DNA from: Vibrio penaeicida
Lineage (GTDB): Bacteria; Pseudomonadota; Gammaproteobacteria; Enterobacterales; Vibrionaceae
Assembly (NCBI RefSeq): GCF_030689305.1
Contig: NZ_JAUYVM010000002.1
Span: 558,001-622,000, forward strand
Reading direction: 5' to 3'
Length of the DNA: 64,000 nucleotides
How positions within the stretch are numbered: the first letter of the stretch is position 1; each line of letters starts with the position of its first letter. Both the position numbers and the translations under genes were made by a program. This document shows, one piece after another, positions 33,975-42,452 of this stretch. Below the pieces are notes generated by a model. The model was not told where the DNA came from. It made no database searches and saw only the letters and a program-made list of their open reading frames with translations.

Positions 33975-34610
33975 TTAGTTAATTTTCGAAATGGATCCTG
34001 TTCCATTAAAAGATACATCTAGTTGCTTTGGTGTGCCTATGTACTCAATTTGCCCAGAACCATTTACGTCTGCACTTAATTCTTCAGATGAGTTAATTTT
34101 CACTGACCCAGAACCATTAAGCCCTATCTTTCCTTTTTGTGATTCTAAAGTCGACGAATCCACATTAGCTTCGCCATCTGCCGTGACATTAAAATATTCT
34201 ACTTTTCCAGAAATGACTGATTTGGTTGAGCCATAACTTGCAAGGCTGAACTCTTTCGTTGCTAGTTCACTTATCCTCGCTTGTTGAGAACCGTTTAGAA
34301 TGACTGTTTTAATGGATCCATTGGTTAAGTCAAAGTTAAAGCCTTTTCTGATCGAAGCATTTCTTTTTGTATCGATCTCTAACGTGCCTTTTGAGCATTT
34401 GTATTTGAGATACCCCAGTTCTTTGTCTGTACCTTGGACACTGCCTGACGGTTGTCCCTGCGCGATCAGTTTAAGTGTCGAAGGTGCATTAACGACAAGC
34501 TTTGTGTAATTACAATTAGGGATTTCAGCACGAACAAGATCTGTATTTGCGAATACTTGATGGCTACTTGTTAAGGCTAACGCCATGTAACTGATATGAA
34601 ACGCTTTCAT
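33975..34610 (-). CDS. DUF2807 (GIN domain) secreted beta-helix protein
   Basis: A 211-residue exported protein with signal peptide MKAFHISYMALALTSSHQVFA. The mature part has a regular repeated beta pattern (KFSLASYGSTKSVISGKVEYF, FNVTADGEANVDSSTL, IGLNGSGSVKINSSEEL, LSADVNGSGQIEYIGTP) characteristic of the DUF2807 or head-GIN domain, a right-handed beta-helix found on cell surfaces. Function unknown. It is the first chromosomal gene right of dif and is transcribed leftward. Confidence 0.8.
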   Translation of the reverse strand: MKAFHISYMALALTSSHQVFANTDLVRAEIPNCNYTKLVVNAPSTLKLIAQGQPSGSVQGTDKELGYLKYKCSKGTLEIDTKRNASIRKGFNFDLTNGSIKTVILNGSQQARISELATKEFSLASYGSTKSVISGKVEYFNVTADGEANVDSSTLESQKGKIGLNGSGSVKINSSEELSADVNGSGQIEYIGTPKQLDVSFNGTGSISKIN

Positions 34611-34683
34611 TGGTACCTCCTAGGAGTATTCTGCCGGACAAATACAAGCATATAGTATCTGGAGTTAAATCCACCTAATGACT

Positions 34684-36750
34684 TTACGAGTATGCTTTTA
34701 AAATTTCTTGTATGTCTTTAGCTCGGATGGGTTTTGCAACAAATTTGTCCATGCCAGCGGCTAGACATTTGTCTTTGTCTGTCGTCATTGCGTGAGCAGT
34801 GAGTGCAATGATTGGTAGCGTTACGCCCTTTGCTCGCAATATTTTGGTTGCCGCTAGACCGTCCATTTCTGGCATTGAGATGTCCATGAATATAACGTCG
34901 AGCTCTTCTTGATTTGCTTCAACAAACTCTATGGCTTTTACACCGTTCGGTACGATGTGCACTTTATGCCCTAGATTCGATAACATCAATTTTATGACCA
35001 TTTGGTTTGCTGGGCTGTCTTCGGCGACCATCACTTCCAAATTTTTTTGTGGTACTTTGCTATGACTGTGTTTGTTATCGATATTTTTATCAGTTTTTAT
35101 ACTACCGATCGGCAGTGTGACAGTAAACGTACTCCCCTTATTGGGTGTACTCGAAACTTTTATGTCGCCACCCAAAAGCAAAGCTAATTGTTTTGAAATG
35201 GCCAAGCCAAGGCCTGTGCCGCCAAATTTGCGAGTGATGGAACTGTCGGCTTGAACGAATGGTTTGAACAGCTTTTCAATGGCTGTATCGTCCATACCTA
35301 TACCGGTGTCCGAGACTTTAATGACCAACGCTTGGCTATCTTTAGTGGTTACTTCCACATTTATTTCACCGGAATCGGTGAACTTCACGGCATTCCCAAC
35401 TAGGTTAAACATGATTTGGGATAGCCTGGTTGCATCTGTGTGAATTTCTTCCGGCAAGTCATCACCTAAGATTATTTTTAGCGAGAGAGATTTTTGATTC
35501 GCAAGCTCTTGGTAATGTTGAAGATTTCTAGTGACAATGTCACGTATTTTGACGTTCTTAGTATCTAAGTCGAAACTCCCCGACTCTATTTTAGATAGAT
35601 CCAATACGTCGCTGATAATGGCGAGAAGCAACTCTGCTGATGATTCCATCATCTTTAAAACAACGGCATTATCTTTATCGGAACATTTGGAAAGCTGGAC
35701 ATCGATAAGACCTAAAATGGCATTTAGAGGCGTTCTTATTTCATGGCTCATCATTGCTAGAAACTGAGATTTAGCGATGTTAGCTTTTTCGGATTCCATG
35801 CGAGCGCGTTTTAACTCTAAATATCTCTGCTTGCTTTGCGATATGTCTTTTATCGTGCCTCTGTAACCAAAAAACTCGCCTTCAAGATCGAATAAAGGTG
35901 CGCCACTAATACTTAGCCAAACGCCTTTTCCAAGGTCGTAACACCATTCAAGGTCTCGAATCGGTGATCGTGTGTCCATTGCCGAGATTAAATGATTGAG
36001 TGCGGCATTGCCTTGAACGAGCTCGTGGATCTTCTTGTTATGGAAGTCTGTTTTGATGGCGTCGATTTTTGAGACATAAGTAAGCTGGTAATTGACGTCT
36101 GTTTCCCATAAGCAATCCCCTACACTACTAGCAAAATCTCGAAAGCGTTCTCGGTTCTGTTTTAGTTCATTGGTACGTGTTGCAACAAGGGTTTGTAGCT
36201 TCTCCTTGTAATCAATGTCTATGACGGCTCGTTCTATTAGCGGTAACAAGCGTGCGAGAATCGCTTTACAGTTTATACAAAACTGCCCTTTTTGTTTGCC
36301 AATGAATAAAATGACCGACTGGCTAGCCTCAGACTCTACTCCTGTGAGCAAAACCGATTGAATTTGATCTTTTAGTATCGAATTGAATTGACCAAATTGC
36401 CGGAGTGATTCCGGTTGGTAGACAATGATGCTCTCACCAAAGATCGCGCGGCTAAATTTGTCGTCGTTAGACCAAACCTTATCTTTAAAGACCTTGTTGG
36501 TACTTAACAAGGTTTGGAAGTTGGACTCACCCAAGTTTCTAGAGAGTACGATGGCGTCTTCAAATTTGATGTACTTTCTAAGTACGCTTAATAGCCCATT
36601 GAAGATTTGATGCTTATTACTTGCACCTGTCATTGAAGAGAGTGATGCGAGGATAGCTCTATTCTCATCAAGCAACTTTTGTTCTTTTTCTTTGCTTTTT
36701 TGAAGTTCAAAAAGAGCTTCCTGCAGTTGCTCTTTATCAAATGCGTTCAT
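34684..36750 (-). CDS. Hybrid sensor histidine kinase paired with NosP (VpsS-like)
   Basis: A 688-residue cytoplasmic kinase without transmembrane segments. Residues 1-35 are coiled coil, about 45-175 a GAF-like region, and 200-305 a PAS domain with C-terminal PAC ([12 protein letters not shown]). The HisKA H-box is SHEIRTPLN with His336. The ATPase has NLVGNAVKF (N453), DTGIGM and GGTGLGLAI. The receiver has AEDS near 577 and phosphoacceptor Asp623 ([11 protein letters not shown]) with Lys673. The stop of nosP abuts this start, so the two are cotranscribed. In V. cholerae the equivalent kinase VpsS feeds the LuxU phosphorelay and is inhibited by NO-bound NosP. A matS site lies inside the gene. 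Confidence 0.9.
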   Translation of the reverse strand: MNAFDKEQLQEALFELQKSKEKEQKLLDENRAILASLSSMTGASNKHQIFNGLLSVLRKYIKFEDAIVLSRNLGESNFQTLLSTNKVFKDKVWSNDDKFSRAIFGESIIVYQPESLRQFGQFNSILKDQIQSVLLTGVESEASQSVILFIGKQKGQFCINCKAILARLLPLIERAVIDIDYKEKLQTLVATRTNELKQNRERFRDFASSVGDCLWETDVNYQLTYVSKIDAIKTDFHNKKIHELVQGNAALNHLISAMDTRSPIRDLEWCYDLGKGVWLSISGAPLFDLEGEFFGYRGTIKDISQSKQRYLELKRARMESEKANIAKSQFLAMMSHEIRTPLNAILGLIDVQLSKCSDKDNAVVLKMMESSAELLLAIISDVLDLSKIESGSFDLDTKNVKIRDIVTRNLQHYQELANQKSLSLKIILGDDLPEEIHTDATRLSQIMFNLVGNAVKFTDSGEINVEVTTKDSQALVIKVSDTGIGMDDTAIEKLFKPFVQADSSITRKFGGTGLGLAISKQLALLLGGDIKVSSTPNKGSTFTVTLPIGSIKTDKNIDNKHSHSKVPQKNLEVMVAEDSPANQMVIKLMLSNLGHKVHIVPNGVKAIEFVEANQEELDVIFMDISMPEMDGLAATKILRAKGVTLPIIALTAHAMTTDKDKCLAAGMDKFVAKPIRAKDIQEILKAYS
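35531..35543. other. matS site GTGACAATGTCAC
   Basis: Exact match to the MatP-binding consensus GTGACRNYGTCAC, 1.7 kb right of dif, inside the hybrid kinase gene. Its position near dif and the presence of matP 15 kb away make it very likely genuine. Confidence 0.85.
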
Positions 36751-37949
36751 CAGAATCTCTTGTTTTCATGGAATACAACCGAAGAAATCATTAAATTTCC
36801 GTGAGCATTAATGTCGTTTTCGAATCGACCTTGTTCGCCATAAGTAAATGGGCATATAAATGGTTGTTTATTCAAAGCTAAGTGCACTTGCTCGCAAACG
36901 GTGTCCATTGCGCTTTCTATGTGCAACATAGATCCAGCACAGAGTATGTTAATTGCGCCAAGTGGCTCACCCATGTCAATACACGAGTCGCCAGTAAGCT
37001 GAATGACACGCCCAGGCCTGTTAATTAAGCGTTCTTTAGAGCCTGTCATTAAGTGAATACGCTCACCTTTTGCTATTTCTGTAAATAGTTCGATACCTTC
37101 GCCATTTGCAGACCGTTTAACAGGGTGCGAGAGTTTGTAGATAGGTTGGTAGTCTACGCTTCCTACAATTCTACCTAATGGGTAGAGGTTTGTTGTAGCA
37201 AATAGGCTTGTTTCATCAACAATATGGCTGCCAAGTGTAGAGCACCAACTTTGATAAATATCCAATGCTGGTTGGTCGTCAATTTCAAGAATAGACCGGT
37301 GTTCTACTTTGGTCACCTCGCCGCTAATGCCTGTTGTGGAGTACCCGGTATGAAAACCAGTCTCACATGGTGAAGAGGGATAAAGGACTGAAATGGATAC
37401 GCCTTGATGAGAGGTGCCTTGGGATGTGAATATTTGCCAATTCCCTTTAAGTGTATTGTCTGCAGCACTTCCTCCAATCAAAGGAACCAGAGTACCAAAC
37501 TCTTGATAGATAGCATCTATAACCGATTCTTCAAAGCCTGGTGTCGCGTGCAGAATAATTAAGCTAGGCAGCTCACCTACTCTGCCACTGCTCCCAATGG
37601 CCTTTCTAAGTGTGGCTTGCGTACTACTTACCGCGTTCTCAACGGTAGTCTCGGTAATAGCCGTACCGTAAGCTGAGATAGAAGCGCTGTCTTCAATCAA
37701 CATTAGCCCCACAACCGGACCTCGATGGAACCCTTCTTCAGTAAGAATCCCTTTACAAGATGTGCAACCTTGAATAGGTGTGTTTGGGAATCGTGCCGAT
37801 AACGCGACTCGTAATGTTTCGGCTGAGTACTCTTCAGTGAAATAACAAAGTGCCAGAGATGTATTGAACTCTGGCGGGATTTGTGAGTTCAAATCTTGAA
37901 TCGCTTCTGATACGTCTTCTTGGTGGGAAAAAGCGGTAATCAACTTCAT
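36750..37949 (-). CDS. nosP: FIST-domain heme protein NosP (nitric oxide sensor)
   Basis: A 399-residue soluble protein with FIST_N (about 30-225, containing [12 protein letters not shown] and [12 protein letters not shown]) followed by FIST_C (about 225-370). The pairing with a co-encoded soluble histidine kinase is the hallmark of NosP, a heme-binding NO sensor that inhibits its partner kinase and links NO to biofilm and quorum-sensing output. Its last base is shared with the first base of the kinase gene. Location beside the low-oxygen oxidase operon fits a role in sensing respiratory gases. Heme ligand residues cannot be assigned by eye. Confidence 0.85.
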   Translation of the reverse strand: MKLITAFSHQEDVSEAIQDLNSQIPPEFNTSLALCYFTEEYSAETLRVALSARFPNTPIQGCTSCKGILTEEGFHRGPVVGLMLIEDSASISAYGTAITETTVENAVSSTQATLRKAIGSSGRVGELPSLIILHATPGFEESVIDAIYQEFGTLVPLIGGSAADNTLKGNWQIFTSQGTSHQGVSISVLYPSSPCETGFHTGYSTTGISGEVTKVEHRSILEIDDQPALDIYQSWCSTLGSHIVDETSLFATTNLYPLGRIVGSVDYQPIYKLSHPVKRSANGEGIELFTEIAKGERIHLMTGSKERLINRPGRVIQLTGDSCIDMGEPLGAINILCAGSMLHIESAMDTVCEQVHLALNKQPFICPFTYGEQGRFENDINAHGNLMISSVVFHENKRF

Positions 37950-38051
37950 TTTTTGGAGTATGAAACAAGTGACTAGTTTTAAGTTGTTTTATACATTAAT
38001 AAATCACTCACCGCATCTATTTATTACCATTTGCTCAATAAAGTGTGCCCC

Positions 38052-38411
38052 CTATTTTTCTTTGTGAATGACCTTCACATAATCTCCATTCTGTTTATTT
38101 GTAATTAAGATGTGATCGTATTTATCGTGTTCGTTAAATGACCAGTTTTTTGTATTTATATCCGGATTAATAATAGTGTTATTAATTGAGACGCGAAACT
38201 GTTCAGAGTCGCCTACAATATAGTTGTTGTGTTCGGTGAAGTGTATTTCGAACGCCTGATTGTTTAATGAAAAGTGACAGGTCTTAATCATACATTTAAC
38301 AATGTTACCTTGATCTTGATCAAGTGTGCGCCAGGTAAATGCTGCTATTAAAATCAATAACATGACGACAATTTGGGCGATTCGGGCTGGCGTTAATTTT
38401 TGCGCAGGCAT
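38052..38411 (-). CDS. Small membrane-anchored protein upstream of nosP
   Basis: A 119-residue protein with one N-terminal transmembrane helix (about 9-25, RIAQIVVMLLILIAAFTWR) and a periplasmic beta-rich domain containing two cysteines (KCMIKTCHFSL). A protein of similar size sits in this position in V. cholerae, divergent from ccoN. Function unknown. Its coding sequence contains TTGATCTTGATCAA, a perfect FNR-type palindrome. Confidence 0.7.
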   Translation of the reverse strand: MPAQKLTPARIAQIVVMLLILIAAFTWRTLDQDQGNIVKCMIKTCHFSLNNQAFEIHFTEHNNYIVGDSEQFRVSINNTIINPDINTKNWSFNEHDKYDHILITNKQNGDYVKVIHKEK

Positions 38412-38570
38412 TGAAAGTTTCCTCTATGTAACAAACTTCAAATTTTTAACAATTAGTTGAATGACCGGAGTGTAAGTGAGGTTAATTTCCTGTCATTGAA
38501 TTGTTAGTTCCAGTATAGTGGCACATTGAAAATGCCGCTTTTTATTAAAATCGTTAAAAGGAATTAACAG

Positions 38571-38642
38571 TATGAAAAAACGACAATTCCTCGACCGATT
38601 TGGTGGCATTACGACATATGTCGTGTTGGAAGTAAAAGTGTA
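38571..38642 (+). CDS. Possible 23-residue leader peptide before ccoN
   Basis: ATG at 38571, preceded by AAAAGGAATTAACAGT, opens a 23-codon frame (MKKRQFLDRFGGITTYVVLE, then VKV and TAG) ending 29 bp before the ccoN start. The good ribosome binding site favours translation. A 14-bp perfect palindrome ACGACATATGTCGT (38611-38624) lies within it. It could be a leader peptide or a chance frame. Confidence 0.35.
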
Positions 38643-38671
38643 GTTAATTAAAAAAATTTGGAAGCATGCAA

Positions 38672-40099
38672 ATGAGCCAAGAAAAGCAGCTAGAACAAAA
38701 CTACAACTATACAGTCGTGCGTCAGTTTACCTTAGTTACCATACTTTGGGGAATTGTCGGAATGGCTGTTGGTGTTTTGATTGCCGCTCAATTAGTCTGG
38801 CCACAGCTAAACTTTGATACGCCGTGGTTGACGTACAGTCGCTTACGTCCCCTGCATACTAATGCGGTTATTTTTGCGTTTGGTACCAGTGCACTGTTTG
38901 CAACGTCTTATTACGTTGTGCAGCGTACGTGTCAAACTCGTTTATTTGGTGGTCCTCTTGTCGCCTTCACCTTTTGGGGATGGCAGGCAATTATTTTAGC
39001 CGCTGCAATTACCTTACCTTTGGGTTACACCTCAGGTAAAGAATACGCAGAGCTAGAATGGCCTATCGACATCGCAATTGCCCTAGTTTGGGTAGCTTAT
39101 GCGGTGGTCTTCTTCGGTACGCTTATAAAGCGAAAGACCTCTCACATTTATGTGGCGAACTGGTTCTTCGGTGCCTTTATCATTACCGTTGCGGTTCTTC
39201 ACATTGTAAATAGTATGGTTATCCCAGTTTCCATGGGTAAATCGTATTCTATTTACTCCGGTGCCGTCGATGCCATGGTTCAATGGTGGTACGGTCACAA
39301 TGCGGTAGGGTTCCTTCTTACTGCTGGCTTCTTGGGAATGATGTATTATTTTGTTCCTAAACAAGCTGAGAGACCAGTTTATTCATACCGTTTATCTATC
39401 GTTCACTTCTGGGCGTTAGTTTCCCTTTATATCTGGGCTGGTCCTCACCACTTGCATTACACTGCCCTACCTGACTGGACTCAGTCTTTAGGTATGGTGA
39501 TGTCTTTGGTTTTGTTTGCTCCGTCTTGGGGTGGCATGATCAACGGTATCATGACGCTTTCTGGTGCATGGCATAAACTCCGTCATGACCCTATTCTTCG
39601 ATTCTTGATTGTTTCATTGTCTTTCTACGGCATGTCAACGTTCGAAGGACCGATGATGTCAATCAAAACGGTCAATGCATTGTCTCACTACACCGATTGG
39701 ACAATCGGTCACGTACACTCCGGTGCATTAGGTTGGGTTGCAATGGTATCTATTGGTTCCGTTTATCACCTAATCCCTAAGCTGTTCGGTCAAGAGCGTA
39801 TGTACTCTGTTAGCTTGATCAACACGCATTTCTGGTTGGCAACAATTGGTACGGTTCTCTATATCGTAGCGATGTGGATTTCTGGTGTTATGCAAGGTCT
39901 GATGTGGCGTGCAGTTAACTCCGACGGTACGCTGACTTACAGTTTCGTTGAATCTGTAGAGCAGTCTTATCCGTTCTACTTTGTTCGTTTCCTTGGTGGT
40001 TTCATCTTCTTGGCTGGTATGTTCCTAATGGCATACAACGCTTATAAGACAATCACTGCCCCTAAAGACAGCTTAAAAGCTGTTGCTCAACCGGCATAA
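38672..40099 (+). CDS. ccoN: cbb3-type cytochrome c oxidase subunit I
   Basis: A 475-residue, 12-helix catalytic subunit of the high-affinity cbb3 oxidase, which reduces O2 at low oxygen tension. Metal-binding histidines are seen in [23 protein letters not shown] and [12 protein letters not shown], binding the low-spin heme b and the heme b3-CuB centre. I choose the ATG at 38672 ([16 protein letters not shown]) because TTGGAAG lies seven bases upstream; the ATG two codons earlier is too close to it. It leads the ccoNOQP operon. No clear FNR box lies in the intergenic region. Confidence 0.96.
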   Translation: MSQEKQLEQNYNYTVVRQFTLVTILWGIVGMAVGVLIAAQLVWPQLNFDTPWLTYSRLRPLHTNAVIFAFGTSALFATSYYVVQRTCQTRLFGGPLVAFTFWGWQAIILAAAITLPLGYTSGKEYAELEWPIDIAIALVWVAYAVVFFGTLIKRKTSHIYVANWFFGAFIITVAVLHIVNSMVIPVSMGKSYSIYSGAVDAMVQWWYGHNAVGFLLTAGFLGMMYYFVPKQAERPVYSYRLSIVHFWALVSLYIWAGPHHLHYTALPDWTQSLGMVMSLVLFAPSWGGMINGIMTLSGAWHKLRHDPILRFLIVSLSFYGMSTFEGPMMSIKTVNALSHYTDWTIGHVHSGALGWVAMVSIGSVYHLIPKLFGQERMYSVSLINTHFWLATIGTVLYIVAMWISGVMQGLMWRAVNSDGTLTYSFVESVEQSYPFYFVRFLGGFIFLAGMFLMAYNAYKTITAPKDSLKAVAQPA

Positions 40100-40111
40100 G
40101 GAGATTGACTA

Positions 40112-40732
40112 ATGAGTTCGAATTCAAATAACCGTCATGAAATTGTAGAGAAGAACGTAGGTCTTCTTGCCATTTTGATCGTATTTGCAATCAGCCTTGG
40201 GGCTTTGGTAGAAATTACACCACTGATTTTCCAAGATCAGACGACTAAGCCAGTTCAAAACTTGCGTCCATATACAGCGTTGGAAATGGAAGGTCGTGAT
40301 ATCTACATCCGCGAAGGTTGTAACGTATGTCATAGCCAGATGATTCGTCCATTCCGCGCAGAAACCGAGCGTTACGGTCACTATTCCGTAGCGGGTGAAA
40401 GTGTTTGGGAGCACCCATTCCTTTGGGGTTCAAAACGTACGGGACCAGATTTGGCTCGTGTCGGTGGTCGTTACTCCGATGAGTGGCATCGCGTTCACTT
40501 AATTGATCCGCGAGAGCTCGTCCCTGAGTCCAACATGCCTGGCTTCCCTTGGTTGGAAGAAAATGTTTTAGACGGCAAGCTGACTCAGAAGAAACTGACC
40601 ATTTTCCGCGATCAATTTGGCGTTCCTTACACGGATGATCAGATCGCAAATGCAAAACAAGAAGTAGAAGGTAAAACAGAGATGGATGCCATCATTGCTT
40701 ACCTTCAATCTCTTGGTCACGCAATGAAGTAA
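40112..40732 (+). CDS. ccoO: cbb3-type cytochrome c oxidase subunit II (monoheme cytochrome c)
   Basis: A 206-residue membrane-anchored monoheme cytochrome c. The N-terminal helix is about residues 17-38 ([20 protein letters not shown]). The heme c site is C70-NV-C73-H74 ([12 protein letters not shown]) and a distal Met is available in [10 protein letters not shown]. It passes electrons to CcoN. It begins 12 bp after ccoN with AAGGAGATTGACT as ribosome binding site. Confidence 0.96.
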   Translation: MSSNSNNRHEIVEKNVGLLAILIVFAISLGALVEITPLIFQDQTTKPVQNLRPYTALEMEGRDIYIREGCNVCHSQMIRPFRAETERYGHYSVAGESVWEHPFLWGSKRTGPDLARVGGRYSDEWHRVHLIDPRELVPESNMPGFPWLEENVLDGKLTQKKLTIFRDQFGVPYTDDQIANAKQEVEGKTEMDAIIAYLQSLGHAMK

Positions 40733-40741
40733 GGGGGATAT

Positions 40742-40915
40742 ATGGATATCGGTACTATTCATAGTATATGGACCATAGTGTTGTTCGTTAGCTTTCTTGG
40801 TGTCGTGTGGTGGGCTTACGGTAAAAGCCGTAAAGCACGCTTCGACGAAGCCGCTAATCTAGTATTCGCTGACGAGCAAGAGCCCTCTGAAGAGAAAGAA
40901 GGAGTGACCAAATAA
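40742..40915 (+). CDS. ccoQ: cbb3-type oxidase small subunit CcoQ
   Basis: A 57-residue protein (MDIGTIHSIWTIVLFVSFLG, then VVWWAYGKSRKARFDEAA) with one transmembrane helix followed by a basic and then acidic tail, the usual CcoQ layout. CcoQ stabilises the cbb3 complex. It lies between ccoO (9 bp gap) and ccoP, overlapping the ccoP start by one base (TAATG). Confidence 0.93.
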   Translation: MDIGTIHSIWTIVLFVSFLGVVWWAYGKSRKARFDEAANLVFADEQEPSEEKEGVTK

Positions 40916-41889
40916 TGAGTACTTTTTGGAGTCTCTGGGTAATTATCATTACCGTAGGTACCTTGCTAGGCTGTGCAGCCCTTCTTTACTGGTGTGTTAA
41001 AGATAAGATGGGTGTAGAAGAAGGTGTGGACATGGGGCACGAATACGATGGTATTCGTGAACTGAATAACCCTCTTCCAAAATGGTGGACATATTTGTTT
41101 ATTAGCACCTTTGTGTTTGCTGCGATTTACTTGGCGCTATTTCCAGGTTTGGGTAGCTTCAAAGGACTATTGGGGTGGCAAAGCTCCGATCAAACGGTGA
41201 CCACTGTTCAGCAGTCTCGTGAGCGAATTGCTAAAGCGCAAGAAGAAAAGCGCTTGGATCAATATGCCAAAGAACTGGACGATGCAGACGCTTATTTTGG
41301 TGAAGCATTCCGTAAGCTTGCATACAATGAAGCGGGTGAACTCAGCGACATTACTGAAATCGCTAAAAATGAAGAAGCGATTAAAGTTGGTCAGCGTTTG
41401 TTTTTGCAAAACTGTTCGCAATGTCATGGTTCTGATGCCCGTGGTCTAAAAGGTTTTCCTAACCTTACGGATAACGCTTGGTTGTATGGCGGTGAGCCTG
41501 TAGCCATCGTAAATACGGTTATGAATGGTCGTATTGGTGCTATGCCTGCATGGGGCGAATCTTTTGGCGAGCAAGGCGTACGTGAAGTGGTAACTTATAC
41601 GTTGAGTCTTTCTGGTCGTAAAGTTAACGCACGTGAAGCGGCGGCAGGTAAAGCTCGCTTTGCTGCATGTGCGGCCTGCCATGGTACAGACGGTAAAGGA
41701 AACCCTGCGTTTGGTGCGCCAGACCTAACAGACCAAGTTTGGCTGTTTGGTGAAACGCGTGCTGACATCACAGAGACGGTTATGTACGGTCGTCAAGGTG
41801 TGATGCCTGCATGGAAAGACATTCTAGGTGAAGATAAGGTTCAACTTGTTTCCGCTTACGTTTGGAGCTTGAGTAACTCAGGCAAATAG
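40915..41889 (+). CDS. ccoP: cbb3-type oxidase diheme cytochrome c subunit III
   Basis: A 324-residue diheme cytochrome. Two N-terminal transmembrane helices (about 5-27 and 57-78) precede the periplasmic domain. The heme sites are C167-SQ-C170-H171 and C252-AA-C255-H256, each followed by a Met in a GxMPAW motif (IGAMPAWGE, QGVMPAWKD). It receives electrons from soluble cytochrome c. It is the last structural gene, closed by a terminator before the assembly genes. Confidence 0.96.
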   Translation: MSTFWSLWVIIITVGTLLGCAALLYWCVKDKMGVEEGVDMGHEYDGIRELNNPLPKWWTYLFISTFVFAAIYLALFPGLGSFKGLLGWQSSDQTVTTVQQSRERIAKAQEEKRLDQYAKELDDADAYFGEAFRKLAYNEAGELSDITEIAKNEEAIKVGQRLFLQNCSQCHGSDARGLKGFPNLTDNAWLYGGEPVAIVNTVMNGRIGAMPAWGESFGEQGVREVVTYTLSLSGRKVNAREAAAGKARFAACAACHGTDGKGNPAFGAPDLTDQVWLFGETRADITETVMYGRQGVMPAWKDILGEDKVQLVSAYVWSLSNSGK

Positions 41890-41900
41890 TACAATTCTAT

Positions 41901-41928
41901 ACAGCCCCTACCCAAGGGGCTGTCTTTT
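41901..41928 (+). terminator. Intrinsic terminator after ccoNOQP, overlapping a KOPS-type octamer
   Basis: Stem ACAGCCCCT / AGGGGCTGT followed by CTTTTC. Bases 41906-41913 (CCCTACCC) are GGGTAGGG on the minus strand, a KOPS-type octamer pointing left toward dif. Confidence 0.8.
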
Positions 41929-41968
41929 CTATAAGTTAATTCTAAATTCCGTTATTGAGAACTTTTCT

Positions 41969-42448
41969 ATGGTACAGCCTTGGTATAAACAATTTTGGCC
42001 GTGGTTTCTGATCGCGCTTCCAGCTACCGTCGTTGTGGCAAGTTTTGTCACGCTTGGTATTTTTTCCAAAAACTCCGTTTCGCTGGTTGCCGAGGATTAC
42101 TATAAAAAAGGCAAAGGCATCAACATTGATATCTCAAAGCAGAACGCTGCTCGGGATCTCAGCTTATCGGCTAATGTCTCTACCAGTTCCAATCGTATTG
42201 TTATCGGTTTTGATAAAGGTGAGCTTGAGCACTTCCCTGCTTTGGTGGTGACATTTTCGCACCGAACGCTCGCAGACCGAGACTTTTCTCAAACATTATC
42301 GGCTAATGCCTTAGGCCAGTATGCAATCAATTTAGACAACGAGATTGAAGGCCCTTGGTTTGTTGAAGTAGAACCACACAATAAAGAGTGGCTAATTCAA
42401 GGCAAAGTGACTTTCCCATCACAATCACCGACGCAATTGGGTAATTAA
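41969..42448 (+). CDS. ccoH: FixH family protein (CcoH), cbb3 oxidase assembly
   Basis: A 159-residue protein with a transmembrane helix near the N-terminus (about 10-32) and a periplasmic domain of FixH type (EDYYKKGKGINIDI, HRTLADRDFSQTL, GPWFVEVEP). FixH/CcoH is needed for assembly of cbb3 oxidase. It is followed 4 bp later by ccoI, as in the fixGHIS order, though fixG/ccoG is not in this window. Confidence 0.88.
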   Translation: MVQPWYKQFWPWFLIALPATVVVASFVTLGIFSKNSVSLVAEDYYKKGKGINIDISKQNAARDLSLSANVSTSSNRIVIGFDKGELEHFPALVVTFSHRTLADRDFSQTLSANALGQYAINLDNEIEGPWFVEVEPHNKEWLIQGKVTFPSQSPTQLGN

Positions 42449-42452
42449 ATTA

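Noticed and set aside
38310..38323. Perfect FNR palindrome TTGATCTTGATCAA proposed as the cco operon activator site
   Set aside because: It lies inside the coding sequence of the divergent 119-residue protein, about 350 bp from ccoN, and encodes a simple Asp-Gln repeat on that strand, so it may be chance. I kept it only as a question in the findings.
38496..38519. Sigma70 promoter for ccoN (TTGAAT and TATAGT)
   Set aside because: The spacing is 12 bp, too short for a sigma70 promoter, so no promoter was annotated there.
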